Assembly: GCA_034231615.1 (NCBI GenBank)
Contig: CM067298.1
Location: 6,565,799-6,629,798, forward strand
DNA length: 64,000 bases
From: Meghimatium bilineatum
Taxonomy: Eukaryota; Mollusca; Gastropoda; Stylommatophora; Philomycidae
Direction of reading: 5' to 3'
The translations under genes and the position numbers were made by a program. Position 1 is the first letter of the stretch. Each line of letters begins with the position of its first letter. Below are positions 12,215-22,694 of this stretch, piece by piece. The notes under the pieces are model-generated. The model did no database searches. It was given only the letters and a program-made list of their open reading frames with translations, and was not told the origin of the DNA.

Positions 12215-12480
12215 ATAAATAATGAAATATAGAGAGGAAGAAATGTGAGCGAGACATACAGAGCCCTGAGGAGCAATGAAATATAGAAAGGGAGAAATGA
12301 GAGCGAGGTATTGAGCACTGTGAGGAGTAATCAAGTATGGAGAGGGAGAAATGTGAGTTAGACATAGAGAGCCCTGAGGAAATATAGAAAGGGAGAAATG
12401 AGGCAGACATAAAGCGCCCTGAGGAATAATGAAATATATAAAGGGAGAAACGAGAGCGAGGTATTAAGCACTATGAGGAA
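12215..12480. repeat. About 55-bp minisatellite (copy A)
   Basis: Degenerate purine-rich units built on AATGAAATATAGA-GGGAGAAATG-AGCGAG-GCCCTGAGGA. Unit starts include 12220 and 12275. The counterpart is 35710-35965. Confidence 0.8.
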
Positions 12481-13245
12481 CAATAAAATATTGAAAGATA
12501 GGACAGAGAGAACGAGACAAAGCGGTTATAAGAACAAGGAAAGAGCAAAAACAGAGAAGAACAGAGAGAACCTGACAGAGAGTGCCCATGAGTGTAGGGA
12601 GCTAGAAACTGACGGCTAGAAATAGAACATGAGAGAAAAAATGTCTTTAAAACACGGTAAATGCTTTCCAAGACAATGTTTATCGAGAGGCAGACGGTAA
12701 CGGCTGCCAAAATGTTTGAAAGATAAGCTTTCACAGAAACAATGAAGAGTTCTGCAGTTTCTGCTAGTTGGCTGCATACGCTAAATCTGGAAACAAGCTT
12801 TTTTTCTACATTTCTTGTATTTCCCACTCAGTTTTTATTTGAATCCGTCTTCATGTTAACAGTACCTGGTATCTATATCGTCTCTTTTTACACAACTGAC
12901 GAATGATAAAAGACAAGACAACTGTTTGAGCGTACGACTTTCTCTAATCTACGCACTAACGTCTCGGAGAACATCAGATTAGGGAGAATCTAGACAGACC
13001 ATAAAGAGAAGCTTGCTGTATCAGTTTGCCGTTTATTTCATAGAGCATTTACTCATTTCTGGATAAATCATATATATATTCTCTTCAGAGTTTGTTAACT
13101 CAAATATGGCTGTTAGTTAGCAGATGTGCTGGAAAAGGGGATGCGATGTGTTGTAGTTAACACACGTTCTGCAGTATCAGTGCCTTCTGTATCTGGTTTC
13201 AGTGTAATATTTTATCCTCACGTAAAATATTATATGGGAGCTAGC
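12481..13245. other. Non-coding, nothing recognised (copy A)
   Basis: No domain-bearing open frame. It is collinear with 35966-36721 apart from small indels, including about 20 bp missing in copy B near 36040. Confidence 0.4.
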
Positions 13246-13428
13246 CAGTGGTACTATAGGTGGGTCTTGTGCCCCACTAGAGGGACTAGGAGAATAGCAG
13301 GAGGAATGGAAAATAGAAGGGACACGGGGAATAGCAGGGAGGTGCGGGGAATAGCAAGGGTCACGGAAAATTGTTTTGGAACTAGGGGAGGGGCAGAGAC
13401 TCGTCTAGGGGGTGCGCAGAAAAGTACC
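13246..13428. mobile_element. hAT-like element, truncated (copy A)
   Basis: It starts CAGTGGTACT, matching the left terminal repeat of the full copy at 36722-37056, and contains the same G+A-rich interior (AATAGCA repeats, GGAGGGGCAGAGAC). It stops at GTACC (13424-13428), where copy B continues for 1368 bp more. The right terminal repeat is therefore missing. Because the element is cut, the difference is a deletion in A, not an insertion in B. Confidence 0.7.
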
Positions 13429-13495
13429 TAATGCAGACCACACAAAATATAGTGACCAACAAAAAATCGAAATAATGAAAGACATCATGTAAGAA

Positions 13496-14195
13496 GGTTG
13501 ATTCTGCTTTGTTTTGATTCTGCAGTTAGGTTGATGATTCTGCTGTTAGGTTGATGATTCTGCTGTTAGGTTGATTTTGTTGTTAGGTTGATTCTGCTGT
13601 TAGGTTGTTTTTGTTGTTAGGTTGATTCTGCTGTTAGGTTGATTCTGCTGCTAGGTTGATTCTGTTGTTAGGTTGATTCTGTTGTTAGGTTGATTCTGTT
13701 GTTAGGTTGATTTTGTTGTTAGGTTGATTCTGCTGTTAGGTTGTTTTCTTGTTAGGTTGATTCTGCTGTTAGGTTGTTTTCTTGTTAGGTTGATTCTGTT
13801 GGTAGGTTGATTCTGTTGTTAGGTTGATTTTGTTTGTTAGGTTGATTCTGCTGTTAGGTTGTTCTGTTGTTAGGTTGATTCTGTTGTTAGGTTGATTCTG
13901 TTAGGTTGATTCTGTTGTTAGTTTTATTATGTTGTTAGGTTGATTCTGTTGTTAGGTTGATTCTGTTGTTAGGTTGATTTTGTTGTTAGGTTGATTCTGT
14001 TGTTATGTTGATTCTGGTGTTAGGTTGATTCTGTTGTTAGGTTGATTCTGTTGTTAGGTTGATTTTTCTGTTAGGTTTATTCTGTTGTTAGGTTGATTCT
14101 GTTGTTAGGTTGATTCTGTTGTTAGTTTGATTCTGTTTTTAGGTTGATTTTGCTGTTAGGTTGATGCTGCTTTGTTTTTATTCTGTTGTTAGGTT
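13496..14195. repeat. 17-bp satellite (GTTAGGTTGATTCTGTT), copy A
   Basis: About 40 units of about 17 bp with C/T and length variants, GT-rich on the plus strand and almost free of C. Each unit contains TTAGG. The counterpart is 38339-39038, with nearly the same variant order. Confidence 0.97.
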
Positions 14196-14324
14196 TAGTT
14201 AACGATTGGTTGTTGATGTATACAGCTTAGACATGAGAATTAGTGTGGGTATAAACAAAGCTCGGAAAAGTATCTTTACATGCACACTAGGACGCAAGAT
14301 ATGTATCTCACGGGGGTCAAAACA

Positions 14325-14478
14325 AACACCCACATAACACTGTCAGCTGTCATCAAACACCAACATAACACTGTCAGCTGTCATCAAACACCCACATAAC
14401 ACTGTCAGCTGTCATCACACACCCACATAACACTGTCAGCTGTCATCAAACACCCACATAACACTGTCAGCTGTCATT
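14325..14478. repeat. 31-bp minisatellite with CAGCTG, 5 copies (copy A)
   Basis: Five near-identical units (CCCACATAACACTGTCAGCT-GTCATCAAACA). The copy at 39168-39322 is essentially the same. Confidence 0.95.
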
Positions 14479-14677
14479 GAGGTGAGGAAGAGAGAGTAGT
14501 GTTTAGCTTCTTTCTCGCCGTGTTTACCTTCACAGATTGATAGTCGGGTATTCATTCATTTAGTTAAGTCGAATGGAGAATGGTCGTCTATGAATTTCAA
14601 TGGATAATTGCAATGTGAAGTAAGTGACCTCGCAACTTAGCTAATTCCTTATTTATTTACTGGAATTCCAGACAAGA

Positions 14678-14868
14678 CTGATGTGTCGTGCCATTGGTGC
14701 AATTAAAACGGAAATACAACCCATTTCCATTCTCTGGTATATATGACTCTGGAAATCCATCACGCCCATTGTCCTGCTACAAGAGAGATGCAGCGGGAGT
14801 TTGAGAATGTGTCCTGCTACAAGAGAGATGCAGCGGGAGTTTGAGAATGAACGCTGAAGAAGAAGATT
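14678..14868 (+). mobile_element. SINE-like element, family S2, with internal 40-bp duplication (copy A)
   Basis: Family S2 is defined here by copies at 39521-39671, 50471-50625 and 61724-61880 (minus). The shared order is GTGTCG-GCCATTGGTGCAA-TAAAAC, then TTCTC-GG, TGGAAATC, GTCCTGCTACAAGAGAGAT, GGGAGTTTGAGAATGAACGC and TGAAGAAGAAG. In this copy the GTCCTGCTAC...GAGAATG segment is repeated (14771-14810 and 14811-14850), which is not so in copy B. There is no coding capacity, and a tRNA-like promoter head is not evident. Confidence 0.75.
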
Positions 14869-14910
14869 TAATTGAGGTTCCTAACTTAGACGCGATACTG
14901 TCTGCGTTGC

Positions 14911-15138
14911 TATTCACACAGCCATATATACGACATATATTCACACATCCATATATACGACATATATTCACACAACCATATATACGACATATATTCACAC
15001 AAACACATATTCGACATATATTCACACAACCATATATACGACATATATTCACACAAACACATATACGACATATATTCACACAACCATATATACGACATAT
15101 ATTCACACAAACACATATACGACATATATTCACACAGC
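14911..15138. repeat. 27-bp minisatellite (copy A)
   Basis: Units of CACACAACCATATATACGAC-ATATATT. Later units alternate between CAACCATATATAC and CAAACACATATAC, giving a 54-bp dimer. The counterpart is 39714-39940. Confidence 0.95.
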
Positions 15139-15149
15139 CACAGCTCCTA

Positions 15150-16535
15150 TTTTTCTTCGTGTTTTTCTTCCTGTTCTTCTACTTCCCACTGTTCTTCTTT
15201 CTGTGTTTCTTCTTCTTATTTCTCTCTTCTTCCTGTTCTTTTTCATATTTCTCTCTTCTTCCTGTTCTTTTTCTTATTCCTCTTCATCTTCCTGTTCTTC
15301 TTCTTATTCCTCTTCATCTTCCTGTTCTTCTTCTTATTCCTCTTCATCTTCCTGTTCTTCTTCTTATTCCTCTTCATCTTCCTGTTCTTCTTTTTATTCC
15401 TCTTCATCTTCCTGTTCTTCTTCGTATTCCTCTTCATCTTCCTGTTCTTCTTCTTATTCCTCTTCATCTTCCTGTTCTTCTTCTTATTCCTCTTCATCTT
15501 CCTGTTCTTCTTCTTATTCCTCTTCATCTTCCTGTTCTTCTTTTTATTCCTCTTCATCTTCCTGTTCTTCTTCTTATTCCTCTTCATCTTCCTGTTCTTC
15601 TTCTTATTCCTCTTCATCTTCCTGTTCTTCTTCTTATTCCTCTTCATCTTCCTGTTCTTCTTCTTATTCCTCTTCATCTTCCTGTTCTTCTTTTTATTCC
15701 TCTTCATCTTCCTGTTCTTCTTCTTATTCCTCTTCATCTTCCTGTTCTTCTTCTTATTCCTCTTCATCTTCCTGTTCTTCTTCTTATTCCTCTTCATCTT
15801 CATGTTCTTCTTCTTATTCCTCTTCATCTTCCTGTTCTTCTTCTTATTCCTCTTCATCTTCCTGTTCTTCTTATTATTCCTCTTCATCTTCCTGTTCTTC
15901 TTCTTATTCCTCTTCATCTTCCTGTTCTTCTTCTTATTCCTCTTAATCTTCCTGTTCTTCTTCTTATTCCTCTTCATCTTCCTGTTCTTCTTCTTATTCC
16001 TCTTCATCTTCCTGTTCTTATTATTCCTCTTCATCGTCCTGTTCTTCTTCTTATTCCTCTTCATCTTCCTGTTCTTCTTATTCCTCTTCATCTTCCTGTT
16101 CTTCTTATTCCTCTTCATCTTCCTGTTCTTCTTCTTATTCCTCTTCTTATTCCTGTTCTTCTGCTACTTCTCCTGTTTCCTTGTCTTATTCTTTTTTCTC
16201 TTCTTCTTCTTATTCCTCTTCTTCTGCTTCTTCTTATTCCTCTTCTTCTTCCTGTTTTTTCTTTCTCCTCATCTTATTCCTGTTCTTCGTCTTCTTCTTT
16301 GTCTTCTTTTATTTCTGTGCTTCTTCCTCTTTTCCTTATTCCTCTTCTTCCTCATCTTCTTCGTCTTCCTCTCCTTCTTGTTCTTCCTCGTTTTCTTTTC
16401 CTGTTCTTCTTATTTATCTTCTTCTTGCTCTTCTACATATTCCTCTTCTTCTTATTTCTGTTCTTATTATTCCTCGTCTTCTTCTTTTTTCCTCTGTTTT
16501 TTCATTATCTTCTTATTATTACTATTATTATTATT
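15150..16535. repeat. 30-bp polypyrimidine satellite (copy A)
   Basis: About 1.4 kb, almost pure C+T on the plus strand. The core units TTCCTGTTCTTC plus TTCTTATTCCTCTTCATC (30 bp) are very uniform from about 15260 to 16010, then degrade to irregular CTT-rich sequence. Because 30 is divisible by three, several frames stay open (613 codons from 14841 on the plus strand with a decapeptide such as LPVLLLIPLH; KMKRNKKKNR on the minus strand). I judge these artefacts. The tract could form a triplex (H-DNA). Confidence 0.96.
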
Positions 16536-17062
16536 ATCTCAATTAAGGCCGTAACATCTAGAACATTGTTTCACTATGAAGTCACTGCCTTTCTTACTAA
16601 AGTTGCTTTGGAATCTGAACAGAGATGTTTTTATAGTCATTTATTGAGGGACACTGTTTACCTGTTTGTTGTAAAACGTTAACTTGTGCAGACTTTATCT
16701 GTAATACTGTAACATTTATTACAAAATATATTCATATCATTTTGTATTCTATAATTTCAGAAATTGTTTCATGTTATTACCCGAATCACTGTGTTATGTG
16801 TTTATGAGGGGTAGAAATGTTGTGGGGGAGGGGAACGAAACGTATATTTCCAACAAGATAGAAGATAGTGAATCATTATATCATCATGATTACATATATT
16901 ATCAGTCTGTTTTCCCCATTTCAACCCTGCTGTTTCTAATCTAAAGACATTTTTTTTTTTGTGTTTGAGAATAACTCGTCATTATTTTTGAACTCTATTT
17001 TCGTTTTGTTAGTCTAGTTTTACACATATATTTGCATAATATGATGTTTTTAAATTTCTTTT
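16536..17062. other. Non-coding, nothing recognised (copy A)
   Basis: A+T-rich, with a G-rich run GGGGGAGGGG near 16823 that is a longer pure G run in copy B (near 41600). No gene. Confidence 0.4.
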
Positions 17063-17715
17063 ACTTCTTCTTCTTCTTTCTGTCCTCATGTACCTTTCGG
17101 TGTTGAGGGGAGAGTGAGTATACAGTCTTTTGCCCTTCTATTTGCCTCTTCTGCTGTTATATTTCCGAGTGTCTCTAATACACTATCTATCCACCTTTTA
17201 CGAGGGCGTCCAATAGGTCGCATGTTTTCGTATCGTTTGTTAAGTGTTTTTTGGATAATACTTTGCTCTTTCTGTCTGGTTATGTGGCCGTACCATTTAA
17301 CTTGTTGTTTCTGGATGTATTCTATTGTTGACTTGATCCCTAATTGTTTCCTTAGTTCTTCATTCCTGATTTTGTCCCTCAAGCTAACTAACTCCAATCA
17401 TACGTCTCACACATTTCATTTCAGTGGTGTTAATCGTATGTATTGTTCTAGAATCTAATGTCCAAGTTTGACACTGATAACACAATGTTGGTAAGAAAAT
17501 GATGTTGAAAAGCGCTTTCTTTGTTTCTAGTTTAATATCTTTGTTTCTTAGTAAAGGTGTTAATTTACCAATGACCTGACATAAATTTCTTTGACTGTAT
17601 ATATTTATAATGTCTATTATGTGAATGTTGATGCTGAATAATATGTGAACCGTGTGTTTTACACTTTCCTTTGTCCACTTTTTTCTGGATATCTCATGCA
17701 GCAGACCAACTAAAC
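17063..17715 (-). pseudogene. RTE-like LINE 3' fragment with (GAA)n tail (copy A)
   Basis: The minus-strand frame at 17397-17086 reads LRDKIRNEELRKQLG, then KQQVKWYGHITRQKEQS, then GRPRKRWIDSVLE and ends TPKGT. The upstream frame gives a FLPTLCYQ-type block and EMKCVRRMIG, seen more clearly in copy B. This is the post-RT region of an RTE-like polyprotein. In copy A a 4-bp TAAC repeat near 17383-17390 shifts the frame between the two blocks. A (GAA)n tail (CTT repeats at 17064-17080) follows the stop after about 30 bp. It is truncated at the 5' end and inactive. Confidence 0.8.
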
Positions 17716-17756
17716 TGGTAAACTAAAAATCCAACGCGATGTGAAACAGAAAATGG

Positions 17757-17805
17757 AACTACGATGCGTGGACGTTTTATTTGCATCAATGGCTCAGCAA
17801 ATCCG
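17757..17805 (-). mobile_element. Fragment of SINE S2 (copy A)
   Basis: GTTTTATTTGC, (A/G)CCAATGGC and the flanking bases match the reverse complement of the S2 5' end (compare 61829-61872). The counterpart is 42529-42577. Confidence 0.5.
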
Positions 17806-17867
17806 AGTTTGGATGACTTTCTTTCTAATTGTACTTGGATTTAAAACCATTGATCAATTTTTTTTCT

Positions 17868-18130
17868 CATACTTCACGAATCTTCTCACACTTCACGAAA
17901 CTTCTCATGTTTCACATATCTTCTCATACTTCCCAAATTGTCTCATACTTGAGGAATCTTCTGATATCTCACACATTTTCTCCTACTTCACAAATCTTCT
18001 CATATTTGACAATTATTCTTATACTTCACACGTCTTCTCATACTCAACACATCTTCGGATGCTTCACAAATCTTCTCATACTTCACAAATCTTCCTATAT
18101 TTCACAAATCTTCTCATACTTCATTAATTT
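17868..18130. repeat. About 18-bp minisatellite (TCTTCTCATACTTCACAAA), copy A
   Basis: Degenerate units with C and T prevailing on the plus strand. The repeat-peptide open frame is an artefact. The counterpart is 42640-42905. Confidence 0.85.
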
Positions 18131-18269
18131 TCTTCTCTTTCTGCGCTGGTTTCCAACTCTTGCAGATTAGTAGGATGTAGTCCATAAATTAGATTGAGCA
18201 TATGCCGTGATTTACAGATTGAGTGCGATAATCTACGTCTTTTGTCATACACTATCCATATTGACCTGA

Positions 18270-18400
18270 GGAAACAACACTGGAATCAAAGGTCTATGGG
18301 ACACTGTATGAACTACAAAAGACAGTTAGTTTTATTAAGGAGACATAATTACAGATATAGACATGTTTCAAGTGAACGAAAGAAGAAGAAGAAGAAGAAT
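18270..18400 (+). mobile_element. 3' end of an unidentified (GAA)n-tailed element, family S3 (copy A)
   Basis: ATAGACATGTTTCAAGTGAA is followed by CGAAAGAAGAAGAAGAAGAAG (18358-18398). The same junction occurs inverted at 53040-53080, inside unrelated satellite DNA, which shows it is a dispersed element end. The upstream limit is unknown. The counterpart is 43050-43170. Confidence 0.55.
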
Positions 18401-19326
18401 ACACTATCCAACTTCGACATAACTTTTGGGTCACTTGACCTATCGAATAGCTAGCCTACTCCACCCCGAAACCTCTTTAATAGCCTCGTAATATACATAA
18501 TATGTCTAAGTGTTGCAATTTTATTTCCCCTTTTGACCCCTGCAACACACTCTAAATATACAAGAGCTTAATTCTTCCGTAAACACAAGTCTTGACAATG
18601 TCAGGATGGCTATTATAATCAGAAGAGTGTGCGCGACAGAGAAATTACAGAAGGAGAGCCAATGGATACGGCTTTTCTTTTACCTCATTCTTTTCCTGGG
18701 CTTCATCAGCTTCAGAACGCAAGATACAATCTTTAGAAACAGTTTTCGTACTTTGTAAACAGAAGGTCAGTCAGCGCGTAACTGTTGAATATTGACGTCA
18801 TTTTCTTGTTTGGTCAATACAAAGAAGTACGGATAGATCACACTTCTGTATCTAGTTACAAAATGGGCAACGTGAATCCACAAGAAATGTGGACGTGAAT
18901 CCACAGAAATGTGGATTAAAATGTGATGTATAATCAATAATGGCATGTGTTATAATTATTACTTTATGGTCACTATGCTTTAATATAACTAGAGAACGTG
19001 TATGGTTGAGTGTGTCGTGTCTCGCCAGAAGATTTGTTATTTTCCTGTTTGAAGCAGTCACAAGCAGTCAGTTTTATTCCACACAAGCAGTTGGGTCCCA
19101 TACAATCAGTTGGGTACCACACACTAAAATCATGATTTTCAACATTATTCAGACAGAAATGGATCGATTACGGAAAAAGGGATGACTCACGTTGCAAGGC
19201 GAATAGTTGCCGCTGAACGGGTCTGGTTAAAATTTTGTCTGTTGCCTTATGAATTTTTCTTACAGAATGTGAAACAAGTCCTGTTACAATAATGGGCATA
19301 TGCCATCACGGCTTCTTCTACGCATT
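18401..19326. other. Non-coding, nothing recognised (copy A)
   Basis: No recognisable gene. A small internal duplication (GTGAATCCACA...AATGTGGA, 18870-18920) is present here and single in copy B at about 43643. Confidence 0.4.
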
Positions 19327-19480
19327 AGATTGAAGGTTAGAGCGCGTGCTTCCTTGTAGGTGGACCCAGTTTCGAATTTCAAGTGGATTCGGACAATTTG
19401 TATACCCCAGGCGATCATTAGGTTGACCCAGGTATTGGGTACCAGATTTTACGAACAAGTCAAGCTACATGGTAAGTAAC
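19327..19480 (+). mobile_element. tRNA-derived SINE, family T2 (copy A)
   Basis: An A-box-like GGTTAGAGCGCG (19335-19346) and a B-box-like GTTTCGAATTT (19369-19379) are followed by a core with CCCAGGCGATCA and TGGGTACC (19436-19443). The core resembles that of the T1 SINE at 20893-21160 (CCCAGGTCGATC, TGGGTACC). This suggests two tRNA heads on one core domain. The counterpart is 44079-44224. Confidence 0.55.
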
Positions 19481-19875
19481 TTAACAAAAAGGAAAATTTG
19501 TTAAATTTACTCATAAAATGTCGAATATGACAACCTTGCTCCCAGCAATATTTCATTACAACCAGCCCTTGCAATGACATTGCAAACCCAGCAGTATATC
19601 TGTATACCTATAAATCCGTGAAGCGATCAACAAGACAATAGCCAAGAGCAGAATGAGGCTGATTTTTCTCTATCCCACATGTATGTAGATATAGCATAAC
19701 CAACGTTCTAGACTCAGAATACGGAGGTATACTTTCCCGCAGTTGCTTTGAATATTTTAAGGAGTCTCCAGTTCAGACTGATTCAGTTAAAACAAGACAC
19801 GAGATGATGCCTGACTGGGATAGTTATTTTGTGCTTGGAATTTTGCGGGTTGATTGCTTAAACTGTGTGATAAAC

Positions 19876-19879
<4 letters not shown>

Positions 19880-19955
<76 letters not shown>

Positions 19956-19957
19956 AT
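19880..19957. repeat. (TA)n microsatellite, copy A only
   Basis: It lies inside the 512-bp segment (19828-20339) that is absent from copy B. Confidence 0.97.
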
Positions 19958-20224
19958 GGCGTTAGACTCACGATTTTTGTTTCTGAAGATCGCAGATTAA
20001 AGTCAAGATGGTACACACGCAGAATATTTAATAAAGCCAGTTTATACTCTTTTGAGTTACGCTGGAGAAATTATATATGTAATTTAAAAAAAAAGAAACG
20101 CAACATTTTGGGAGTTTATAAAAGATATTCGCTGATTAGACATTATTCAACCTATCGACTGTGTCCACCTGGTCATTAACTTCTCGTGGTTACCCGAATT
20201 GTACTCACCGCATGATTCGTGGAG

Positions 20225-20730
20225 TTATGAAAGAAGTCAAGGTCAAAATGACATTTTTGACAATAACACGAGACATGTTCATCTTACTACAAAACAACGA
20301 TAGATCATCATTTCATGATTGGACGCTTACAGACTGGACAATCACAAAGTGTAGTGACCAAACAATTTAATGTGGTTAGAAGCACCATTAGTAGCATTTA
20401 AAGGCGATTTAAAAAACTGGCTCTGTGGCAGACAGGTCGTGCAGTGGAAGACCCAGAGTCACAACTCCTGCCGAAGACCGCTTCATACTGCTGAGTCACC
20501 TCAGGAATCGATCTGCATCTCCGTCCTCCACAGTCAAGTCAATACCAACAGATCGTCGAATTTCAGATCAAACTGTCAGGAGCAGGCTGCACGAAGTTGG
20601 TCTTTGGGCTAGAAGACGTCACAGAAGTTTTGTTCTTATGGACCGCATCGCCAGAACCGACAGCAGTGGGCAAACAACATCGTCAATGAACCATTGAGAA
20701 TGATTGGAAACATGTTTGGTTTAAAGACTG
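20225..20730 (+). pseudogene. Tc1/mariner transposase N-terminal fragment (copy A)
   Basis: In plus-strand frames, the tail of an N-terminal helix-turn-helix is readable near 20340-20410 (VVTKQFNVVRSTIS, then FKKTG with a frame change). It is followed by DRSCSGRPRVTTPAEDR (20425-20475) and a second helix-turn-helix with RRISDQTVRSRLHEVGLWA (about 20548-20610). The GRPRVTTP linker between two HTH motifs is diagnostic of Tc1-type transposases. A frame change near 20640 leads to an RQN-x-x-QWANN-like stretch, and the sequence ends in a 53-bp tandem duplication. The DDE catalytic domain is absent, so it cannot be active. Confidence 0.8.
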
Positions 20731-20783
20731 CATCGTCAATGAACCATTGAGAATGATTGGAAACAGGTTTGGTTTAAAGACTG
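20678..20783. repeat. 53-bp tandem duplication (2 copies in A)
   Basis: Units start CATCGTCAATGAACC at 20678 and 20731. Copy B has three (from 44916, 44967 and 45020). It lies at the truncation point of the Tc1 fragment. Confidence 0.95.
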
Positions 20784-20892
20784 AAAGTATCTTCATTCCA
20801 GGGTTGTAATAATAATTTCGTAAAATATAATTTTCGTACACGTTCGAAATACTGCAATTTTGCATTTCTTTATTTGAATAGTATGTATGGGT

Positions 20893-21160
20893 GGAGCCGC
20901 GTAGCGCAGTGGTTAGCGTACTGGCTTCACATATGAGTGGTGCTGGGTTCATTCCCAAGTTGAGGCGGAAATTTTTTTCAGATCACAACGGCTCCCAGGT
21001 CGATCCAGCCTTAAATGGGTACCGGATTAATCGGGGAGGTAAAGACTGCGAGAAAAAGAAGATGGCTACCGCCCTCATTTGCAGAGCCTCTGAAATGTGA
21101 GATCGCTAACGTCTCGCACTTCTACGGCATTAATAAATGCTATGGGTTACTTTACTTACT
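20893..21160 (+). mobile_element. tRNA-derived SINE, family T1 (copy A)
   Basis: The 5' head is tRNA-like. Box A TAGCGCAGTGG (20902-20912) lies 10 bases in, and box B GGGTTCATTCC (20945-20955) lies 53 bases in, the normal pol III type-2 spacing. A core follows with CCCAGGTCGATCC and TGGGTACCGG, then a tail with TTACTTTACTTACT. Box B departs from GGTTCGANNCC at two positions, so transcription may be weak. It is not a tRNA gene, since the body runs on for about 200 bp. The counterpart is 45182-45449. Confidence 0.8.
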
Positions 21161-21189
21161 TCTGGGTGGATGAATAGTTATACGGATAC

Positions 21190-21440
21190 ATGGATGAGGC
21201 GATCGATATATATGGATATGGATGAATGAATGGATGGATGGATGGCTAGGTAGGTATATCGATGGGCGGATAGATTAATCGATAAATGGATGTATGGATA
21301 GGCAGGCAGACAGAGAGACAGACATAGAGACAGACAAACAGAGAGACAGACAGGTAGGTATGTAGATAGAAAGGTAGATAGACAGACAAACTGAAAGAGA
21401 GACAGACAAACAGAAAGGCAGACAGACAGACATATAGATA
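21190..21440. repeat. Degenerate GATG/GATA/GACA tetranucleotide tract (copy A)
   Basis: Mixed GGAT, GATA and GACA repeats. The counterpart is 45479-45730. Confidence 0.85.
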
Positions 21441-21696
21441 TAAAGAATGTGTTGATGAATGTGCAGTAAATAGTAAAATATGCTAACTGTAGGATTTCTC
21501 TGGTAATTGATTGGAAATGTAAGATTTTGGCAGCTTGATTAATGATGTGGAAGAGTAAAGAATGGGCATGAGATAAAATACGATAGAGAGAATTGGAAGA
21601 ATATCAGAGGCGGAGGAGGGAGTGAGAAATAGTATGTTTGTAAGTAATAACAAAATGGACAAAGGAAAAAAGTAAACGATGAATATAAGATTCGGA

Positions 21697-22392
21697 GCGT
21701 GTTAGAGAGGTTGATAGAGATAGAGAGTCAGTGTGTTAGAGAGGTTGATAGAGATAGAGAGTCAGTGTGTTAGAGAGGTTGAGAGAGATAGAGAGTGAGT
21801 GTATTAGAGAGGTTGAGAGAGAGAGAGTCAGTGTGTTAGATAGGTTGAGAGAGATAGAGAGTCAGTGTGTTAGAGAGGTTGATAGAGATAGAGTCAGTGT
21901 GTTAGAGAGGTTGATAGAGATAGAGAGTCAGTGTTTAAGAGAGGTTGATAGAGATAGAGAGTCAGTGTGTTAGAGAGGTTGATAGAGATAGAGAGTGAGT
22001 GTGTTAGAGAGGTTGAGAGAGATAGAGAGTCAGTGTGTTAGAGAGGTTGAGAGAGATAGAGAGTCAGTGTGTTAGAGAGGTTGAGAGAGATAGAGAGTGA
22101 GTGTGTTAGAGAGGTTGATAGAGATAGAGAGTGAGTGTGTTAGAGAGGTTGATAGAGATAGAGTGAGTGTGTTAGATAGGTTGATAGAGATAGTCAGTGT
22201 GTTAGAGAGGTTGATAGAGATAGAGAGTGAGTGTGTTAGAGAGGTTGATAGAGATAGAGAGTGAGTGTGTTAGAGAGGTTGATAGAGATAGAGAGTCAGT
22301 GTGTTAGAGAGGTTGAGAGAGATAGAGAGTCAGTGTGTTAGAGAGGTTGACAGAGATAGAGAGTCAGTGTGTTAGAGTTGATAGAGATAGAG
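21697..22392. repeat. 34-bp satellite, about 20 units (copy A)
   Basis: Units of GTGTTAGAGAGGTTGATAGA-GATAGAGAGTCAGT, with alternatives GAGAGAG/GATAGAG and GTCAGT/GTGAGT. Copy B has about twice as much (45984-47335). Confidence 0.97.
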
Positions 22393-22694
22393 AGTGAGAT
22401 TGAGAGATGAGCAGAACGTAGTACAGAGAACGGAATGCGTTGCTTCGTGGTTTACCGCTGTGCTGCGATATCCTTGCCTTTATGCCTGCTACATACGACG
22501 TCAACATTTCTTCCTTGTTACTTTAACCCCATATGAAATGTGGTAGCTAACTCCACCCCATAACCTCCTCTGTCGCCTTCTGCGAAATCCACGGAAGATA
22601 AATAGTGTTTCTACTCCGTGTAATCCTTTCAGTTCTCGGAAACACTGGCGATAGAAGGCACACACAAAAATAAGACATCAAAACGAAGAGAAAG
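22393..22694. other. Unique spacer between two satellites (copy A)
   Basis: About 300 bp of non-repetitive sequence (TTGCTTCGTGGTTTACC, CTCCACCCCATAA), conserved at 47336-47630. No gene is seen. Confidence 0.5.

Noticed and set aside
13496..14195. Telomere or interstitial telomere from TTAGG content
   Set aside because: The unit is 17 bp, not a pentamer, and the array is internal and bounded by unique sequence on both sides.
14325..14478. CRISPR-like array of 31-bp repeats
   Set aside because: Units are head to tail with no unique spacers, which makes it a minisatellite in a eukaryotic context.
14841..16682. 613-codon frame with an LPVLLLIPLH decapeptide repeat, and its 497-codon counterpart
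   Set aside because: The 30-bp period is divisible by three and C+T-only DNA lacks stops on the plus strand. Several frames and both strands are equally open.
20893..21160. A functional tRNA gene
   Set aside because: A and B boxes have tRNA spacing, but the sequence continues into a SINE core and box B is altered. No acceptor-stem pairing was found at the expected distance.
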